This document shows positions 26,890 through 36,489 of a stretch of 64,000 nucleotides of DNA, in pieces; the first letter of the stretch is position 1, and each line of letters begins with the position of its first letter. A program made the position numbers and the translations under genes. This stretch comes from Loigolactobacillus coryniformis subsp. coryniformis KCTC 3167 = DSM 20001 (GTDB lineage: Bacteria; Bacillota; Bacilli; Lactobacillales; Lactobacillaceae). The stretch spans positions 1,984,001 to 2,048,000 of the forward strand of contig NZ_CP017713.1 in the NCBI RefSeq assembly GCF_002706425.1. Reading direction: 5' to 3'. The notes under the pieces are model-generated. The model worked only from the letters and a program-made list of their open reading frames with translations, was not told the origin of the DNA and did no database searches.

Positions 26890-27198
26890 AAAATTTTCCT
26901 CAATTCTCTCTTGATTTACGAAAACCCATTTTACCGGTTACAAATTAAGGATGCAACCTTTTTTTACTGAAAAAAAGTAAATGACTTACTGGTATAGCAA
27001 AATAATTCCACTTAATTATTACGTTGAATATCGACTTGAAAGAATTTTCATAACCGCTAAACGCCGGCTTAAGCACTAATTAAGAAAAAGTAGTCTAGCT
27101 GTGGCTATATGAAAATAAGTCTATGAAAACATTTTTATATTCAGCCTTTTCTCCGCCTTTTTCGCCAGCAAAAGCCTGTTTAATCGCCTATCAGTAAA

Positions 27199-27212
27199 TG
27201 AAAGCGCTAATG
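27199..27212 (+). promoter_or_regulatory. Possible cre (CcpA) site
   Basis: TGAAAGCGCTAATG matches the TGWAANCGNTNWCA consensus at 12 of 14 positions. It lies in the 387-base gene-free region 26890-27276 between the glcU start and the end of the VanZ-like gene. I see no ORF or further structure there apart from the terminator at 27253-27282. Confidence 0.3.
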
Positions 27213-27252
27213 TAAATTTTCATTCCGAAATAAATAATATTGGTCTGAAATT

Positions 27253-27282
27253 AAAAAAAGCCTCAGAATTAAATTCTCAGAC
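27253..27282 (-). terminator. Terminator of the VanZ-like gene
   Basis: A 10-position stem with one mismatch formed by GUCUGAGAAU and AUUCUGAGGC, followed by seven U on the minus strand; it begins inside the last codons of the gene. Confidence 0.6.
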
Positions 27283-27948
27283 TCGCTTATGCTGGGACAC
27301 CAGTTTAATCAACAACCATTGTAGTCCCCGCCAAATTAGATATAAAACAAACCCCAGCAAACAACCTAACGCATTAAAAGTAACATCATCAATGTCAGCG
27401 ATCCCAGTTGATAAGAAAAATTGCAACGTTTCAATTGACAGCGACACCCCAACCCCCAGCAAGTAAACTTGCAGAAATTGTACTGGTAACCAGCGCTGAT
27501 TATCCTGCAAACGAACACCATAACTAAAGCCCAGCGGCACGAACCATAGAATATTGCCAAAGAGATTGTAGAGAAAATCAAATTTGGAAACACCCTGAGC
27601 CAACTTTAATGTTTCAACAAATGGCGTTGTATTGATTGCCTCATGAGGCAATTGAAGATGCGCCCAGAATTGACTTGGCCAGTAGATCCGCCTTAATGCG
27701 GTTAGTGAATATAGTAACAATAAGTAAATGATCAACACCCACAAATAGCCTTCACGCCACCAGAATTCCCGTTGCCGCCGCAAGCGCTGGTGCCGCCATA
27801 AATAAATTAATCGCAGCACGACAAAAATCAAAAAATAGAACAGCGTTTTATCAAGACTATAAAAAATTAGGCGAATCAATGGAAAATGATTAATATGTTC
27901 TGCATAATGTGCGGCCACTAGCCGATAAAGTGGCCCCAGAAAAATCAT
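27277..27948 (-). CDS. VanZ-like membrane protein
   Basis: A 223-residue membrane protein with about five hydrophobic segments. The second half carries the VanZ-family pattern: NLFGNILWFVPLGF, then SLSIETLQFFLSTGIADIDD and FNALGCLLGF, with the conserved E-x-x-Q and D-x-x-D-x-x-x-N residues. VanZ itself confers low-level teicoplanin resistance, but most chromosomal homologues have no assigned function. Monocistronic; AAAGGGG lies nine bases before the ATG. Confidence 0.85.
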   Translation of the reverse strand: MIFLGPLYRLVAAHYAEHINHFPLIRLIFYSLDKTLFYFLIFVVLRLIYLWRHQRLRRQREFWWREGYLWVLIIYLLLLYSLTALRRIYWPSQFWAHLQLPHEAINTTPFVETLKLAQGVSKFDFLYNLFGNILWFVPLGFSYGVRLQDNQRWLPVQFLQVYLLGVGVSLSIETLQFFLSTGIADIDDVTFNALGCLLGFVLYLIWRGLQWLLIKLVSQHKRV

Positions 27949-28126
27949 GAACGCGCCCCTTTTCTACTATAATAATGTTTATTTTGTTTAATGTGCTCGC
28001 TGCTAGTCTAACCTTACCGCCTTATATTTTAGCAAAAAACGCCTGGCAAAACGATATATAACCCTTGATTTGCAAAAACTTAAGCTATTATTACATCCAT
28101 TTACTTTATGTGTCTTCTATGCCAGT

Positions 28127-28156
28127 TTGACAATTGATTTCGTTTACGCGTACAAT
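28127..28156 (+). promoter_or_regulatory. Promoter of ltaS
   Basis: -35 TTGACA (28127-28132), 18-base spacer, -10 TACAAT (28151-28156), about 70 bases upstream of the ltaS start codon. Confidence 0.7.
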
Positions 28157-28224
28157 ATCGTGAGAATTGATTTAACAGTCTTTATGTAAAATCAATCGCT
28201 TAATCTAAAGGAGCTTATAGCCTC

Positions 28225-30408
28225 GTGAAACGTTTACTTAACCAATTAAAAAATTTCGTTAATCAACGCAATGGTTTTTTCATCCTCCTGATCGTGCTTT
28301 TCTGGTTAAAAACCTTGTTTGCTTATTATGTTGATTTTTCTTTAGGTGTTAGCGGTATTTTTCAACACTTTATTCTATGGTTGAATCCGTTGGCAACCAC
28401 CCTACTTGTTTTCGGACTAGCTTTATATATTCAGCGACCATTCTGGCGTTATTTTGGACTGATGATCTTAGCTACCGCCAATACAGCACTATTGTACTTT
28501 AACGTTATCTATTACCGTCAGTTTACAGATTTTATGACCATCAATACGATTTTAGGCTATTCAAAAGTCTCCGAAGGTTTAAGCGGTAGTTCGCTGGCTT
28601 TGGCGCGACCGTATGATGTTTTATACTGGTTAGATCTGATCGTCCTAGTCATTTTATTACTTGCCCGTTTGATCAAAATTGATCAGCGACCGGTGCCGCG
28701 ACGTTTTCCCTTTGCTATTACGTCCGTAGCGGTATTACTTTTTTCAATTAATCTCACACTTGGTGAAGCTAATCGGCCCCAGTTATTAACACGAACTTTC
28801 GACCGCAATTACATTGTGAAGTATTTAGGCTTAGATGCATATACGGTTTATGATGCCGTGAAAACTGCACAAAACAATCAGACCCGGGCTTCCGCAAATG
28901 GTTCCGATCTAACTAATGTACTTTCCTTCATCAACCAGCATTACGCTGCGCCTAACCCAAAGATGTATGGTATCGCCAAAGGTCGCAATGTGATCATTAT
29001 TCATCTGGAAAGTTTCCAGCAGTTCTTGATCGATTATAAAGTTGACGGCCGCGAAGTCACACCATTTTTAAACAGTTTGTATCATGATGATCAAACTTAC
29101 GCGTTTAGTAATTTCTTCCATCAAGTTGGTCAAGGTAAAACAAGTGATGCCGAGAATATGCTTGAAACCAGTGTTTACGGTCTACCACAGGGCTCAGTTT
29201 TCACCGCCTTAGGTTCGGATAATACTTTCCAAGCTGCGCCAGCCATCCTGCAGCAAAAAGCTGGTTATAGTTCCGCTGTTTTCCACGGTAACGTTGGCTC
29301 ATTTTGGAACCGCGATAATGTTTATAAAAATATGGGCTACCAAAACTTTTTTGATGCTTCATATTTCAATACGACGGGTGACCGCTCAGAGCAGTACGGC
29401 TTGAAGGATAAATTATTATTCCACGACTCAGTTAAATATTTAGAACAGCTGCAACAACCTTTTTATGCTAAGTTCATCACTGTCACCAACCATTTCCCGT
29501 TCCCGTTGGATAGCGAAGATACTGATTTTCCTTTACCGACCACTGATGATAAGGCTGTTAATAACTACTTTGGTACCGCTCATTATCTCGATCAAGCGTT
29601 ACAAGAATTCTTTGCTTATTTAAAGGCTAGTGGTTTGTATGACAACTCAATGATCGTCCTTTATGGTGACCACTATGGTCTTTCCAATAGTGATAATTTA
29701 AGCTTGGCCGAGTTACTAGGTAAATCATCCGATACTTGGAATGATTACGATAACGCGCAGCTACAACGAGTGCCACTGATGATTCATATTCCGGGGCAGC
29801 ATGATGGTGGTATTCAGAAACAATATGGTGGCGAGATCGATGTTTTGCCGACGATTGAACATTTATTAGGGATTGATAATAAAGGCTACATTCAGTTTGG
29901 TACTGATCTGTTTTCACCACAACATGATCAAGTTGTTGCCTTTCGTAATACGAATTTTGTCACCCCTTCCCATACAGTGATCGACGGTACGATCTACAAC
30001 AATAACGGCGACGAGATCACCCATCCGTCGACTGAATTGCAAGCGACGATCAAACGACAACAGACTAAAGTTCAAAATGAGTTACAGCTTTCTGATGCGG
30101 TTAATAATAAGAATTTGCTGCGCTTTTACACGCCGACTGGCTTCAAGCCCGTTGATCCAGAAAGTTACAACTATAAAAACGATTTTGCCAGTTTGAAACT
30201 TGCTGGCGAGAAGCTTGGTAAACTATCAACTAGCCTTTACGCTAAAAATGGTGATCGTACAACTAGCAATCACTATAAAACTGATGCGGCTGAGCTTTCT
30301 GATAGTAGTTCAGATAACGATTCCGCTAACAATTCTGATAGTGACTCAAATAGCAACTCAATGGACTATTCTAGTGCTATGAGTAGTAGTATGACTGGTC
30401 AAAACTAA
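28225..30408 (+). CDS. ltaS: Lipoteichoic acid synthase
   Basis: Polymerises glycerol phosphate from phosphatidylglycerol on the outer membrane face. The 727 residues comprise five N-terminal transmembrane helices (within 1-190), a linker helix and the extracellular sulfatase-fold domain (about 250-600). The catalytic Thr lies in GQGKTSDAEN near residue 305; metal-ligand motifs IIIHLESFQQF and VLYGDHYG are present, as is TNHFPF. The last 65 residues are an unusually Ser/Asp/Asn-rich tail. It starts at GTG, 12 bases behind AAGGAG. Confidence 0.93.
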   Translation: MKRLLNQLKNFVNQRNGFFILLIVLFWLKTLFAYYVDFSLGVSGIFQHFILWLNPLATTLLVFGLALYIQRPFWRYFGLMILATANTALLYFNVIYYRQFTDFMTINTILGYSKVSEGLSGSSLALARPYDVLYWLDLIVLVILLLARLIKIDQRPVPRRFPFAITSVAVLLFSINLTLGEANRPQLLTRTFDRNYIVKYLGLDAYTVYDAVKTAQNNQTRASANGSDLTNVLSFINQHYAAPNPKMYGIAKGRNVIIIHLESFQQFLIDYKVDGREVTPFLNSLYHDDQTYAFSNFFHQVGQGKTSDAENMLETSVYGLPQGSVFTALGSDNTFQAAPAILQQKAGYSSAVFHGNVGSFWNRDNVYKNMGYQNFFDASYFNTTGDRSEQYGLKDKLLFHDSVKYLEQLQQPFYAKFITVTNHFPFPLDSEDTDFPLPTTDDKAVNNYFGTAHYLDQALQEFFAYLKASGLYDNSMIVLYGDHYGLSNSDNLSLAELLGKSSDTWNDYDNAQLQRVPLMIHIPGQHDGGIQKQYGGEIDVLPTIEHLLGIDNKGYIQFGTDLFSPQHDQVVAFRNTNFVTPSHTVIDGTIYNNNGDEITHPSTELQATIKRQQTKVQNELQLSDAVNNKNLLRFYTPTGFKPVDPESYNYKNDFASLKLAGEKLGKLSTSLYAKNGDRTTSNHYKTDAAELSDSSSDNDSANNSDSDSNSNSMDYSSAMSSSMTGQN

Positions 30409-30438
30409 CATATTACGTTATATTTATGAAAATGGATT

Positions 30439-30488
30439 AATACGAGCCATATTGCTTATTTTTCGCAATATGGCTCGTATTTTTTATT
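30439..30488 (+). terminator. Terminator of ltaS
   Basis: A perfect 15-bp stem TACGAGCCATATTGC / GCAATATGGCTCGTA with a 9-base loop and a T-rich tail; the A-run on the left makes it potentially bidirectional. Confidence 0.93.
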
Positions 30489-30598
30489 TACATTTTAATG
30501 TTAACTTGTTTATTTACCTGATTCGCTATTTTAGTTAGGGAACTTCACACTTTTTTCAAGATATTTTTTTATAATGGGTTGTGTAATGAGGTGAGCTT

Positions 30599-31375
30599 AT
30601 GCGGGTCGTGCAACGGGTATTTGCTAGTTTACGTTATCATTGGCGTTATACCGCCGTTTTCGGCGTATTCACCATGTTATTTCTAGTTAGTAGTCTTTCA
30701 ACCTTGATCGTCCATGATATTCAGGGACATGCGTTAGGCTTATTTGAGCAGCGCATCGATATTATTGATCGTAAATCACAAATCTTAACCCGCTGGTCGC
30801 TTTTGCGCCAGCTACTCCATGTACGACAGTCAATCGTTATTGATACACAAAATTTCTATTTTATTTTATTTGGAAGTTTTGCCTTATTGATCCTGATTCT
30901 TAGTGTCATTACATTGATTCAGCGTAAACACGAATTTGCAATTTATCAGTTAGCTGGTAAAAGTAACGCTGATATTAGCTTTCAGTTCGCCCTAGAAAAC
31001 CTCTTTTCATTTTTAATTGCTTTCTTCATTATAACGATCATTTTATTAGTCGTTCAAAGTTGGTATTTAGATGGTTTGATCCAATTAAATCAATACTGGT
31101 TCACCGAAAAATTACCGACTAGCCTAAAAACACTATTAACAAGTAACTCTGAACAAACTTGGCAAAAGTTCAACCAACTTTTTCAGCACCAATTCACTAC
31201 CTTCAATGGCCACCTTTTACTATTTGATCAAGGTAGCCACAATGCTTTGGGATTAGCCGATTACGATCGTTACTTATGGGCGTTGCTCTGGCAAGGTAGT
31301 GGTTTAGTTTTTGCCATCAGTTACTTGAGTACTTCATTTTATAGTTGGCGGACTAGTCGCCAAGCATTGAATTGA
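30599..31375 (+). CDS. FtsX-like ABC permease domain protein
   Basis: A 258-residue protein with four predicted membrane helices at about 18-38, 84-106, 138-160 and 228-250 and an extracytoplasmic segment between the first two: the topology of the FtsX/MacB permease unit. LIQRKHEFAIYQLAGKSNADISFQF matches the conserved cytoplasmic loop of that family (R-x-x-E-x-x-x-x-x-x-G). It is much shorter than MacB-type permeases. AGGTGAG precedes the ATG. Its partner is the ATPase-like gene 84 bases downstream, which lacks catalytic motifs, so active transport is unlikely. Confidence 0.65.
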   Translation: MRVVQRVFASLRYHWRYTAVFGVFTMLFLVSSLSTLIVHDIQGHALGLFEQRIDIIDRKSQILTRWSLLRQLLHVRQSIVIDTQNFYFILFGSFALLILILSVITLIQRKHEFAIYQLAGKSNADISFQFALENLFSFLIAFFIITIILLVVQSWYLDGLIQLNQYWFTEKLPTSLKTLLTSNSEQTWQKFNQLFQHQFTTFNGHLLLFDQGSHNALGLADYDRYLWALLWQGSGLVFAISYLSTSFYSWRTSRQALN

Positions 31376-31459
31376 TCTAAGTAGCATCCCCTCTATAACC
31401 ATTCTAAAATTATCGAATGGGCAACCTTTCGCGTCACTCTCTAGTAAAGGAGCAAGCTT

Positions 31460-32038
31460 ATGTTCTCTTTCTATCCAACTAAAAATCAAATTAATTTTAT
31501 AGATAAGTGGCAAACAGTCTTCACACCCGCTCAACTTTACTTCATCCATGTTCCACTAGCTGCGCAACGTCAGCAGATCATTAAATACTATCTAAAGTTA
31601 TTTACTCAGCACCATTTAAATAAGCGATTAGGCATCATCACAGCGCACAAAGATATTTTACTACCCTATTTAAGCGTTCGGGAAAACATTATGCTTAATT
31701 TAAATGGCAGTATTAAGAAAAAGCAACGCCAACTACAAACTGCACATGATCATGCTTTTTTTGAAAAGGATGCCGGTGAGCTAACGGCGAGTGAGCGATT
31801 TTATGTACAACTTTATCGTAACGTTTTTGCTGGTAAGGATATTATCTTAGTTGATGCCAGTCTTGACGAATACCCTCCAGCAGAAATGCGTGCTGTTCTG
31901 GTTAAATTGAATCAACTAGTGGTTTCTAGTGCTATTACAATTATTTTTTTAACTGCTAACCAAGAATTATTGACTAGCGAACGCGAACAAAGCCTACGCA
32001 CCGCCCCGTTCTTAGAAGAAACACCAAAAAAAGTGTAG
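31460..32038 (+). CDS. Degenerate ABC-ATPase-like protein (catalytic motifs lost)
   Basis: A 192-residue protein that follows the outline of an ABC ATPase but with every key motif altered. The Walker A region reads FIHVPLAAQRQQ with no GxxGxGKS. The Q-loop region (GIITAHKDILLPYLSVRENI) lacks Gln; the signature LSGGQxxR is replaced by LTASERFYVQLYRNV; Walker B reads IILVDASLDE rather than DEP; the switch His is replaced in IFLTANQ. The remaining order of elements makes the fold likely. It is intact, has an AAAGGAG site, and is paired with the FtsX-like gene. Confidence 0.6.
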   Translation: MFSFYPTKNQINFIDKWQTVFTPAQLYFIHVPLAAQRQQIIKYYLKLFTQHHLNKRLGIITAHKDILLPYLSVRENIMLNLNGSIKKKQRQLQTAHDHAFFEKDAGELTASERFYVQLYRNVFAGKDIILVDASLDEYPPAEMRAVLVKLNQLVVSSAITIIFLTANQELLTSEREQSLRTAPFLEETPKKV

Positions 32039-32074
32039 CCATCCCCACTTTCTCGTGGTGAGTGACTAAACTTT

Positions 32075-33550
32075 TTATTTTTCTGTCGTAGTTTCTGCTC
32101 GGCTAGCAACCTCATCGGGAAAACTAATTGTAAAGGTCGTTCCAGCATTAAGTTTGCTGGCAACTTTGATCTCGCCGCCATGCAGTTGTACTAACTGATG
32201 AACGATAGCTAAACCTAAACCAGACTCACCGTACTTGGTATTTTTACGTGATGGATCAGCCTTATAGTAACGTTCCCAAATATTTTTAACTTGATCAGCT
32301 GACATCCCGATCCCCGTATCTTGAACCGTAAAGATGGTTTCGTGATAACCATGTTTTGCCGTGATCGTGATCGTTCCATCTTTAGTAAATTGAATTGCGT
32401 TTTGGATCACGTTAAACATCACTTGCACAAAACGATCGTAATCCGCATAAACTTGAACGGTTGGTCCTGGGGTTAAAATCAAATCATCATTGGCGTCATT
32501 GGACTTTTTGGTCAATTGCATAATAATATTCTGCAAGGCTTCAGTCGCATTAAAATTACGTCTGGACAAACTGATTTGATTGGTGCGAATTTTTTCGTAA
32601 TCCAAATTTTCATTAACGATGCGGATCAAACGCTTAGTTTCATTTTGCATCAGCTCAATGCTTTTACCACGCATATCTTCTGGAATTGCATCGTACTGCA
32701 ATCCTTCTAACAGACCGTTGATCGTCGTTAGTGGCGTCCGCATTTCGTGTGCAGCATCAGCCATGAATTGCCGCCGCCGTTCTTCTTGGCGCTTGATCTC
32801 ATTCCGTGAGTCGCGCAATGAAGTCGTCATTTGATTAAAGTCGACCGCTAAATCATCCAGCTCATCATGATGTTTAGAATCAATTTGAACATCAAAATCG
32901 CCTTTGGCTACCTTATGGGCGGCACCCCGTAATCGGTTGATCCGCAGAATTTGATACTTAGCTAACCAAAAGCTAAGTGCCACTGCCGCTACACTGGAAA
33001 TCAATAGCGCCATAAATAGATTATGCTCAATCTTAATAATATTGGCGTGCACATTGGAAACCAGTGAACCGACCGAAATAACTGCCTTCAAATCACCATC
33101 ATAAAAATAAGGCACTAAAACATCAGTCATTTCCTGCTGATTATTCAGTACATTAGTTCCGTGATCAGACTTACGATAAATGCGTTTGCCTTGCCGCAGC
33201 TTACGCCAATCTGTTTTTGTTAACTTACGCGCTAACTTAGGTCCATTGGCATTAGCAATTGGATAAATCATCTGATTTTTGTCGTTAAAAATTGCAAAAT
33301 GCACCTTTTGATGGGATAAAACAGCTTCACTATTACTGAGCATACTAACCTGGAAGCCTGTAAAGGTATTGGTTGTTTTATCGACCGTCATCGCTTGCTG
33401 CATTAGACTGTCGGCATAACCTTCCAACTGATCCCACGTATTTTCATAGACCATTTTATCCGTAAATTGAACGAAGAAAAGACCCACGACTAACAATGTC
33501 GTCATGATCACGGCAAAAAAAGCCAGCATTTGCTGATAGATCAGTTTCAT
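32075..33550 (-). CDS. Sensor histidine kinase
   Basis: A 491-residue membrane kinase. It has a first TM helix (about 7-29), an extracellular sensing domain (about 30-175), a second TM helix (about 178-198), a HAMP domain (to about 255), then HisKA with the phospho-acceptor in AAHEMRTPLTTING near residue 274. The ATPase domain has the N box MFNVIQNAIQF, G1 VQDTGIGMS and G2 GESGLGLAIV. It overlaps the response regulator by four bases (ATGA). The layout resembles ArlS/CroS-type kinases; the stimulus is unknown. Confidence 0.93.
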   Translation of the reverse strand: MKLIYQQMLAFFAVIMTTLLVVGLFFVQFTDKMVYENTWDQLEGYADSLMQQAMTVDKTTNTFTGFQVSMLSNSEAVLSHQKVHFAIFNDKNQMIYPIANANGPKLARKLTKTDWRKLRQGKRIYRKSDHGTNVLNNQQEMTDVLVPYFYDGDLKAVISVGSLVSNVHANIIKIEHNLFMALLISSVAAVALSFWLAKYQILRINRLRGAAHKVAKGDFDVQIDSKHHDELDDLAVDFNQMTTSLRDSRNEIKRQEERRRQFMADAAHEMRTPLTTINGLLEGLQYDAIPEDMRGKSIELMQNETKRLIRIVNENLDYEKIRTNQISLSRRNFNATEALQNIIMQLTKKSNDANDDLILTPGPTVQVYADYDRFVQVMFNVIQNAIQFTKDGTITITAKHGYHETIFTVQDTGIGMSADQVKNIWERYYKADPSRKNTKYGESGLGLAIVHQLVQLHGGEIKVASKLNAGTTFTISFPDEVASRAETTTEK

Positions 33551-34281
33551 TGAGCCGTCACATCGGAATCATCGAATTTATAGCCGACACCCCATACCGT
33601 TTGAATGATTTGGGGGCCGACTTTTTCGATTTTTTGACGCAGCTTTTTGATGTGGGCATCAACAGTTCGCTCGTCACCATAATATTGATAATCCCACACC
33701 AATTCTAACAACTGTTCTCGCGAAAAAACTTGTTTGGGTTTTTTGGCTAGGGTATGCAGTAAATCAAATTCCTTCGGTGTCAATCCTTCGATTGGTTTAC
33801 CCGCTAAATAAGCTTCACGGGTCTTAGTACTTAATTTGAAGTGATCGGTCACCACATCAAAATCGGTTTCAGCATTATCATTATCAGTCTCATTACTCGC
33901 TTCGCCTAACTCAGCCCGCCGATGCAGAGCCTTGATCCGCGCAATTAAGGTCATGGGGCTAAATGGCTTGGTCACATAGTCATCAGCACCGATTTCCAGT
34001 CCCAACACCTGATCGCTTTCCGAATCACGCGCTGTTAACATGATCATCGGTACCGTTTTAGAAATCTTACGGATCTCCTGGGCAACTTGCATCCCGTCCA
34101 TTCCCGGCAAGTTAAGATCCAAAGTAATGATGTCCCAACTATCCGGTGCCGCTTTAAACATATCCAGTGCTTCGTTACCGTCATAGGCGAAGCTAACTTG
34201 CCATTCTTCCTTAGTAAAAAACATATTCATCATTTCGGAGACTGATTTATTATCCTCGATCATTAATAAGCGCATATTCAT
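33547..34281 (-). CDS. OmpR-family response regulator
   Basis: A 244-residue regulator with a receiver domain (MRLLMIEDNKSVSEM, phospho-Asp in ITLDLNLPGMDG, Lys in DDYVTKPFSP) and a winged-helix DNA-binding domain (GLTPKEFDLLHTLAKKP, VDAHIKKLRQKI). The start is at 34281 or the ATG two codons later; both follow GGAGG, with spacings of 4 and 10. An N-terminal extension to 34356 is open but has no ribosome site. Forms an operon with the kinase. Confidence 0.93.
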   Translation of the reverse strand: MNMRLLMIEDNKSVSEMMNMFFTKEEWQVSFAYDGNEALDMFKAAPDSWDIITLDLNLPGMDGMQVAQEIRKISKTVPMIMLTARDSESDQVLGLEIGADDYVTKPFSPMTLIARIKALHRRAELGEASNETDNDNAETDFDVVTDHFKLSTKTREAYLAGKPIEGLTPKEFDLLHTLAKKPKQVFSREQLLELVWDYQYYGDERTVDAHIKKLRQKIEKVGPQIIQTVWGVGYKFDDSDVTAQ

Positions 34282-34531
34282 ATTTCCTCCGTTTGTCATC
34301 ATTTTACCACGAGCATTTACGTCATCCGTAAACAGGTCCCCTAACCCGTCCATCAATTCATATTGCCCTTATTATACAATATCTAGCAGTTATTGTGGGC
34401 CTTTGCCAAAAAAGTTGTGCTAACTTCACTAACTATTCACATTTCTGTCTAAGTTCCATGGCTGTCTTTTCGGAAAACTTTTTGCTACACTGAATAATGA
34501 CTTTTAATTTATTTTAGAAAGCAGTGAAAAA

Positions 34532-35308
34532 ATGACCTATCGTGCGTTAGTTTTCTTCGACTTAGATGGCACTTTAATGAACCCACAATCACAGCTTGAT
34601 GCGGATGTCCGCGCCGCTGTGCACAGCTTACGCGATCAGGATATTTTGCCGGTCATCGCTACTGGCCGCTCCCGCGGAGAAATTCCCGAAATCTTTGAAC
34701 AAGCTGGCATTGATACTTATGTTGCCCTTAATGGTGGTGTCATTGTCTACAACGGCCAACCGATCTATGAAGGCGCCATTGCCCCCGCTACCATCGAAAA
34801 AATGCTCACAGTCACTGAATCACATGGTGATGCATTGGCCTACTATAATGGCACTGATTTTCGGATTTCACGGTTAAATGACTTAGTTAAAGCGCAATAC
34901 GATTTTGTCAGCACCCCTTACCCACAGGTTGAACGTGATTTCTACCAAACCAATCCGGTGGACATGTTATTAGTGATCACGGTTGATAACGACAAACGTT
35001 ATACCTATCCTTATGGCGATGAGCTCACTTTTTATCGCAACACCCCTTATGCTTTGGATACCGTCTTAAAAGGCGAATCCAAACAATTCGGGATCAGAAC
35101 ATTGATCGATAAAATGGGTTTGGCTGACGTACCCACCTATGCCTTTGGCGACGGCGTCAATGATATTCCGATGTTGAACACCGTCGATCATCCGATTGCC
35201 ATGGGCAACGGGATCACTGCAGTTAAGGATCGTGCCGAATACATTACCGCTAAAAATACTGAAGGTGGCATTATTCAGGGCTTGCGCCATTTTGAATTAC
35301 TACCATAA
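34532..35308 (+). CDS. Cof-type HAD phosphatase
   Basis: A 258-residue HAD-superfamily hydrolase of the Cof (type IIB cap) group. Motif I is FFDLDGTL (nucleophile and acid Asp, near residues 9-11), motif II is in IATGRSRGEI, and motif IV is AFGDGVNDIPML near residue 210. Enzymes of this group dephosphorylate sugar phosphates and flavin precursors; the substrate here cannot be read. Divergent from the two-component operon. Confidence 0.9.
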   Translation: MTYRALVFFDLDGTLMNPQSQLDADVRAAVHSLRDQDILPVIATGRSRGEIPEIFEQAGIDTYVALNGGVIVYNGQPIYEGAIAPATIEKMLTVTESHGDALAYYNGTDFRISRLNDLVKAQYDFVSTPYPQVERDFYQTNPVDMLLVITVDNDKRYTYPYGDELTFYRNTPYALDTVLKGESKQFGIRTLIDKMGLADVPTYAFGDGVNDIPMLNTVDHPIAMGNGITAVKDRAEYITAKNTEGGIIQGLRHFELLP

Positions 35309-35311
35309 GCT

Positions 35312-35348
35312 AAAAAATACGCCAGTCAAATTGACTAGGCGTATTTTT
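35312..35348. terminator. Bidirectional terminator between the HAD and PTS IIC genes
   Basis: AATACGCC-AGTCAA / TTGACT-AGGCGTATT stem flanked by A and T runs, between two convergent genes. Confidence 0.9.
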
Positions 35349-35359
35349 GTAACTTCAAT

Positions 35360-36445
35360 TTAAACGACTTCAACATGTAAAACATTTCGTTTAGCCCAGC
35401 CAATCGCCAACATGCCTTTGTGGACGGCGAACGTGATCACTGCTGGCAGTAAGACACAGGTACCCATGTAGACCCAGAACATATGCATATTTTTCGAGGC
35501 AAACGTGATCGGTGCAATAAACGAATTCAAGCCTAAACCGCCTAACTCATAATTAGCCCGGAAACCGAAGCCCATGATTGCGATCGGTGCCGCCACAACA
35601 GCAGCAACAAACGGTGGCAGCGCCATTTGCGGATGTAGTAACAGATTAGGGAATTGAATCTTCGGCGTCAATACTCCTTGGGCGATATTAGCACCTAAAT
35701 TATTTTCGCGCCAGGACATCACGGTAAAACCAACAAATTGTGCCGTAGTTCCGACCAAAGCAGCAGCGGACGACATTGGATCCAACATCAACGCGATCGA
35801 CAATGCCGCTGACGATGCCGGTGTCATTAAAAATAAACTCCACGTCAATGAGATAACCATTGAGCCAACCAATGGATTAACTTGCATCGAATTAGCTAAA
35901 AAAGCCGAAACTGCTAATAAGGCCGGCGTTGTGACTGCAGCCAATCCTAAGCCAGTGATTCCACCGACCAAGGTGGCCGCCAGCGGTACCAACATCATAT
36001 CTAGCGGCGTTTTCCCCGTTAAATATTTACCGACTAAAGCTGCCACCAAACCGGCAGCAACGGCTGAAATCGGCTGACCCGTAGTGAAAACACCAGAGCC
36101 AGCAGCTTGTAGTAACGCATGACCAGTAGCAGTGGTCCCTTTAGTTGCTGCATCAGTAAAAAATACCGCATTTGACCCCACGGTTGCCGCAATCATACTG
36201 GAAAACATAACTAAACTATTGGTCCGTAATTGCATCGCAATTGCCGCGCCAAAAGCCGGCGCTAGCATGATTTTAGCCATCGTTCCTACCATATGCAACG
36301 CTGGCCAATGGACAAAGTTTGCGATTGATTCGATCAACAAGCCGATTCCTAGCATCACGAGAATTGCATTAGAAACCCCAGCTGATACTTTATAAACGTA
36401 ATCTTTGATCGATAACTTCTCCTGATTTTGCGCCGTCTCTATCAT
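35360..36445 (-). CDS. PTS EIIC-type sugar permease (PTS_EIIC_2 family)
   Basis: A 361-residue hydrophobic protein with about nine or ten membrane segments, matching the stand-alone PTS_EIIC_2 group (segments AGSGVFTTGQPISAVAAGLVAALVG, WSLFLMTPASSAALSIAL). No IIA or IIB gene is beside it, so the transported compound and energy coupling are unclear. The ATG at 36443-36445 is preferred because it lies seven bases after AAGGGG; an adjacent ATG is one codon upstream. Confidence 0.75.
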   Translation of the reverse strand: MIETAQNQEKLSIKDYVYKVSAGVSNAILVMLGIGLLIESIANFVHWPALHMVGTMAKIMLAPAFGAAIAMQLRTNSLVMFSSMIAATVGSNAVFFTDAATKGTTATGHALLQAAGSGVFTTGQPISAVAAGLVAALVGKYLTGKTPLDMMLVPLAATLVGGITGLGLAAVTTPALLAVSAFLANSMQVNPLVGSMVISLTWSLFLMTPASSAALSIALMLDPMSSAAALVGTTAQFVGFTVMSWRENNLGANIAQGVLTPKIQFPNLLLHPQMALPPFVAAVVAAPIAIMGFGFRANYELGGLGLNSFIAPITFASKNMHMFWVYMGTCVLLPAVITFAVHKGMLAIGWAKRNVLHVEVV

Positions 36446-36489
36446 CATAACGCCCCTTTTCATAATCTAAATAGCATTTATTTCTAATT

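Noticed and set aside
32039-32074. Terminator between the dead ABC ATPase gene and the histidine kinase
   Set aside because: A short CCAC/GTGG hairpin with a nearby T-run exists, but the stem is too weak and the spacing too large to call with confidence.
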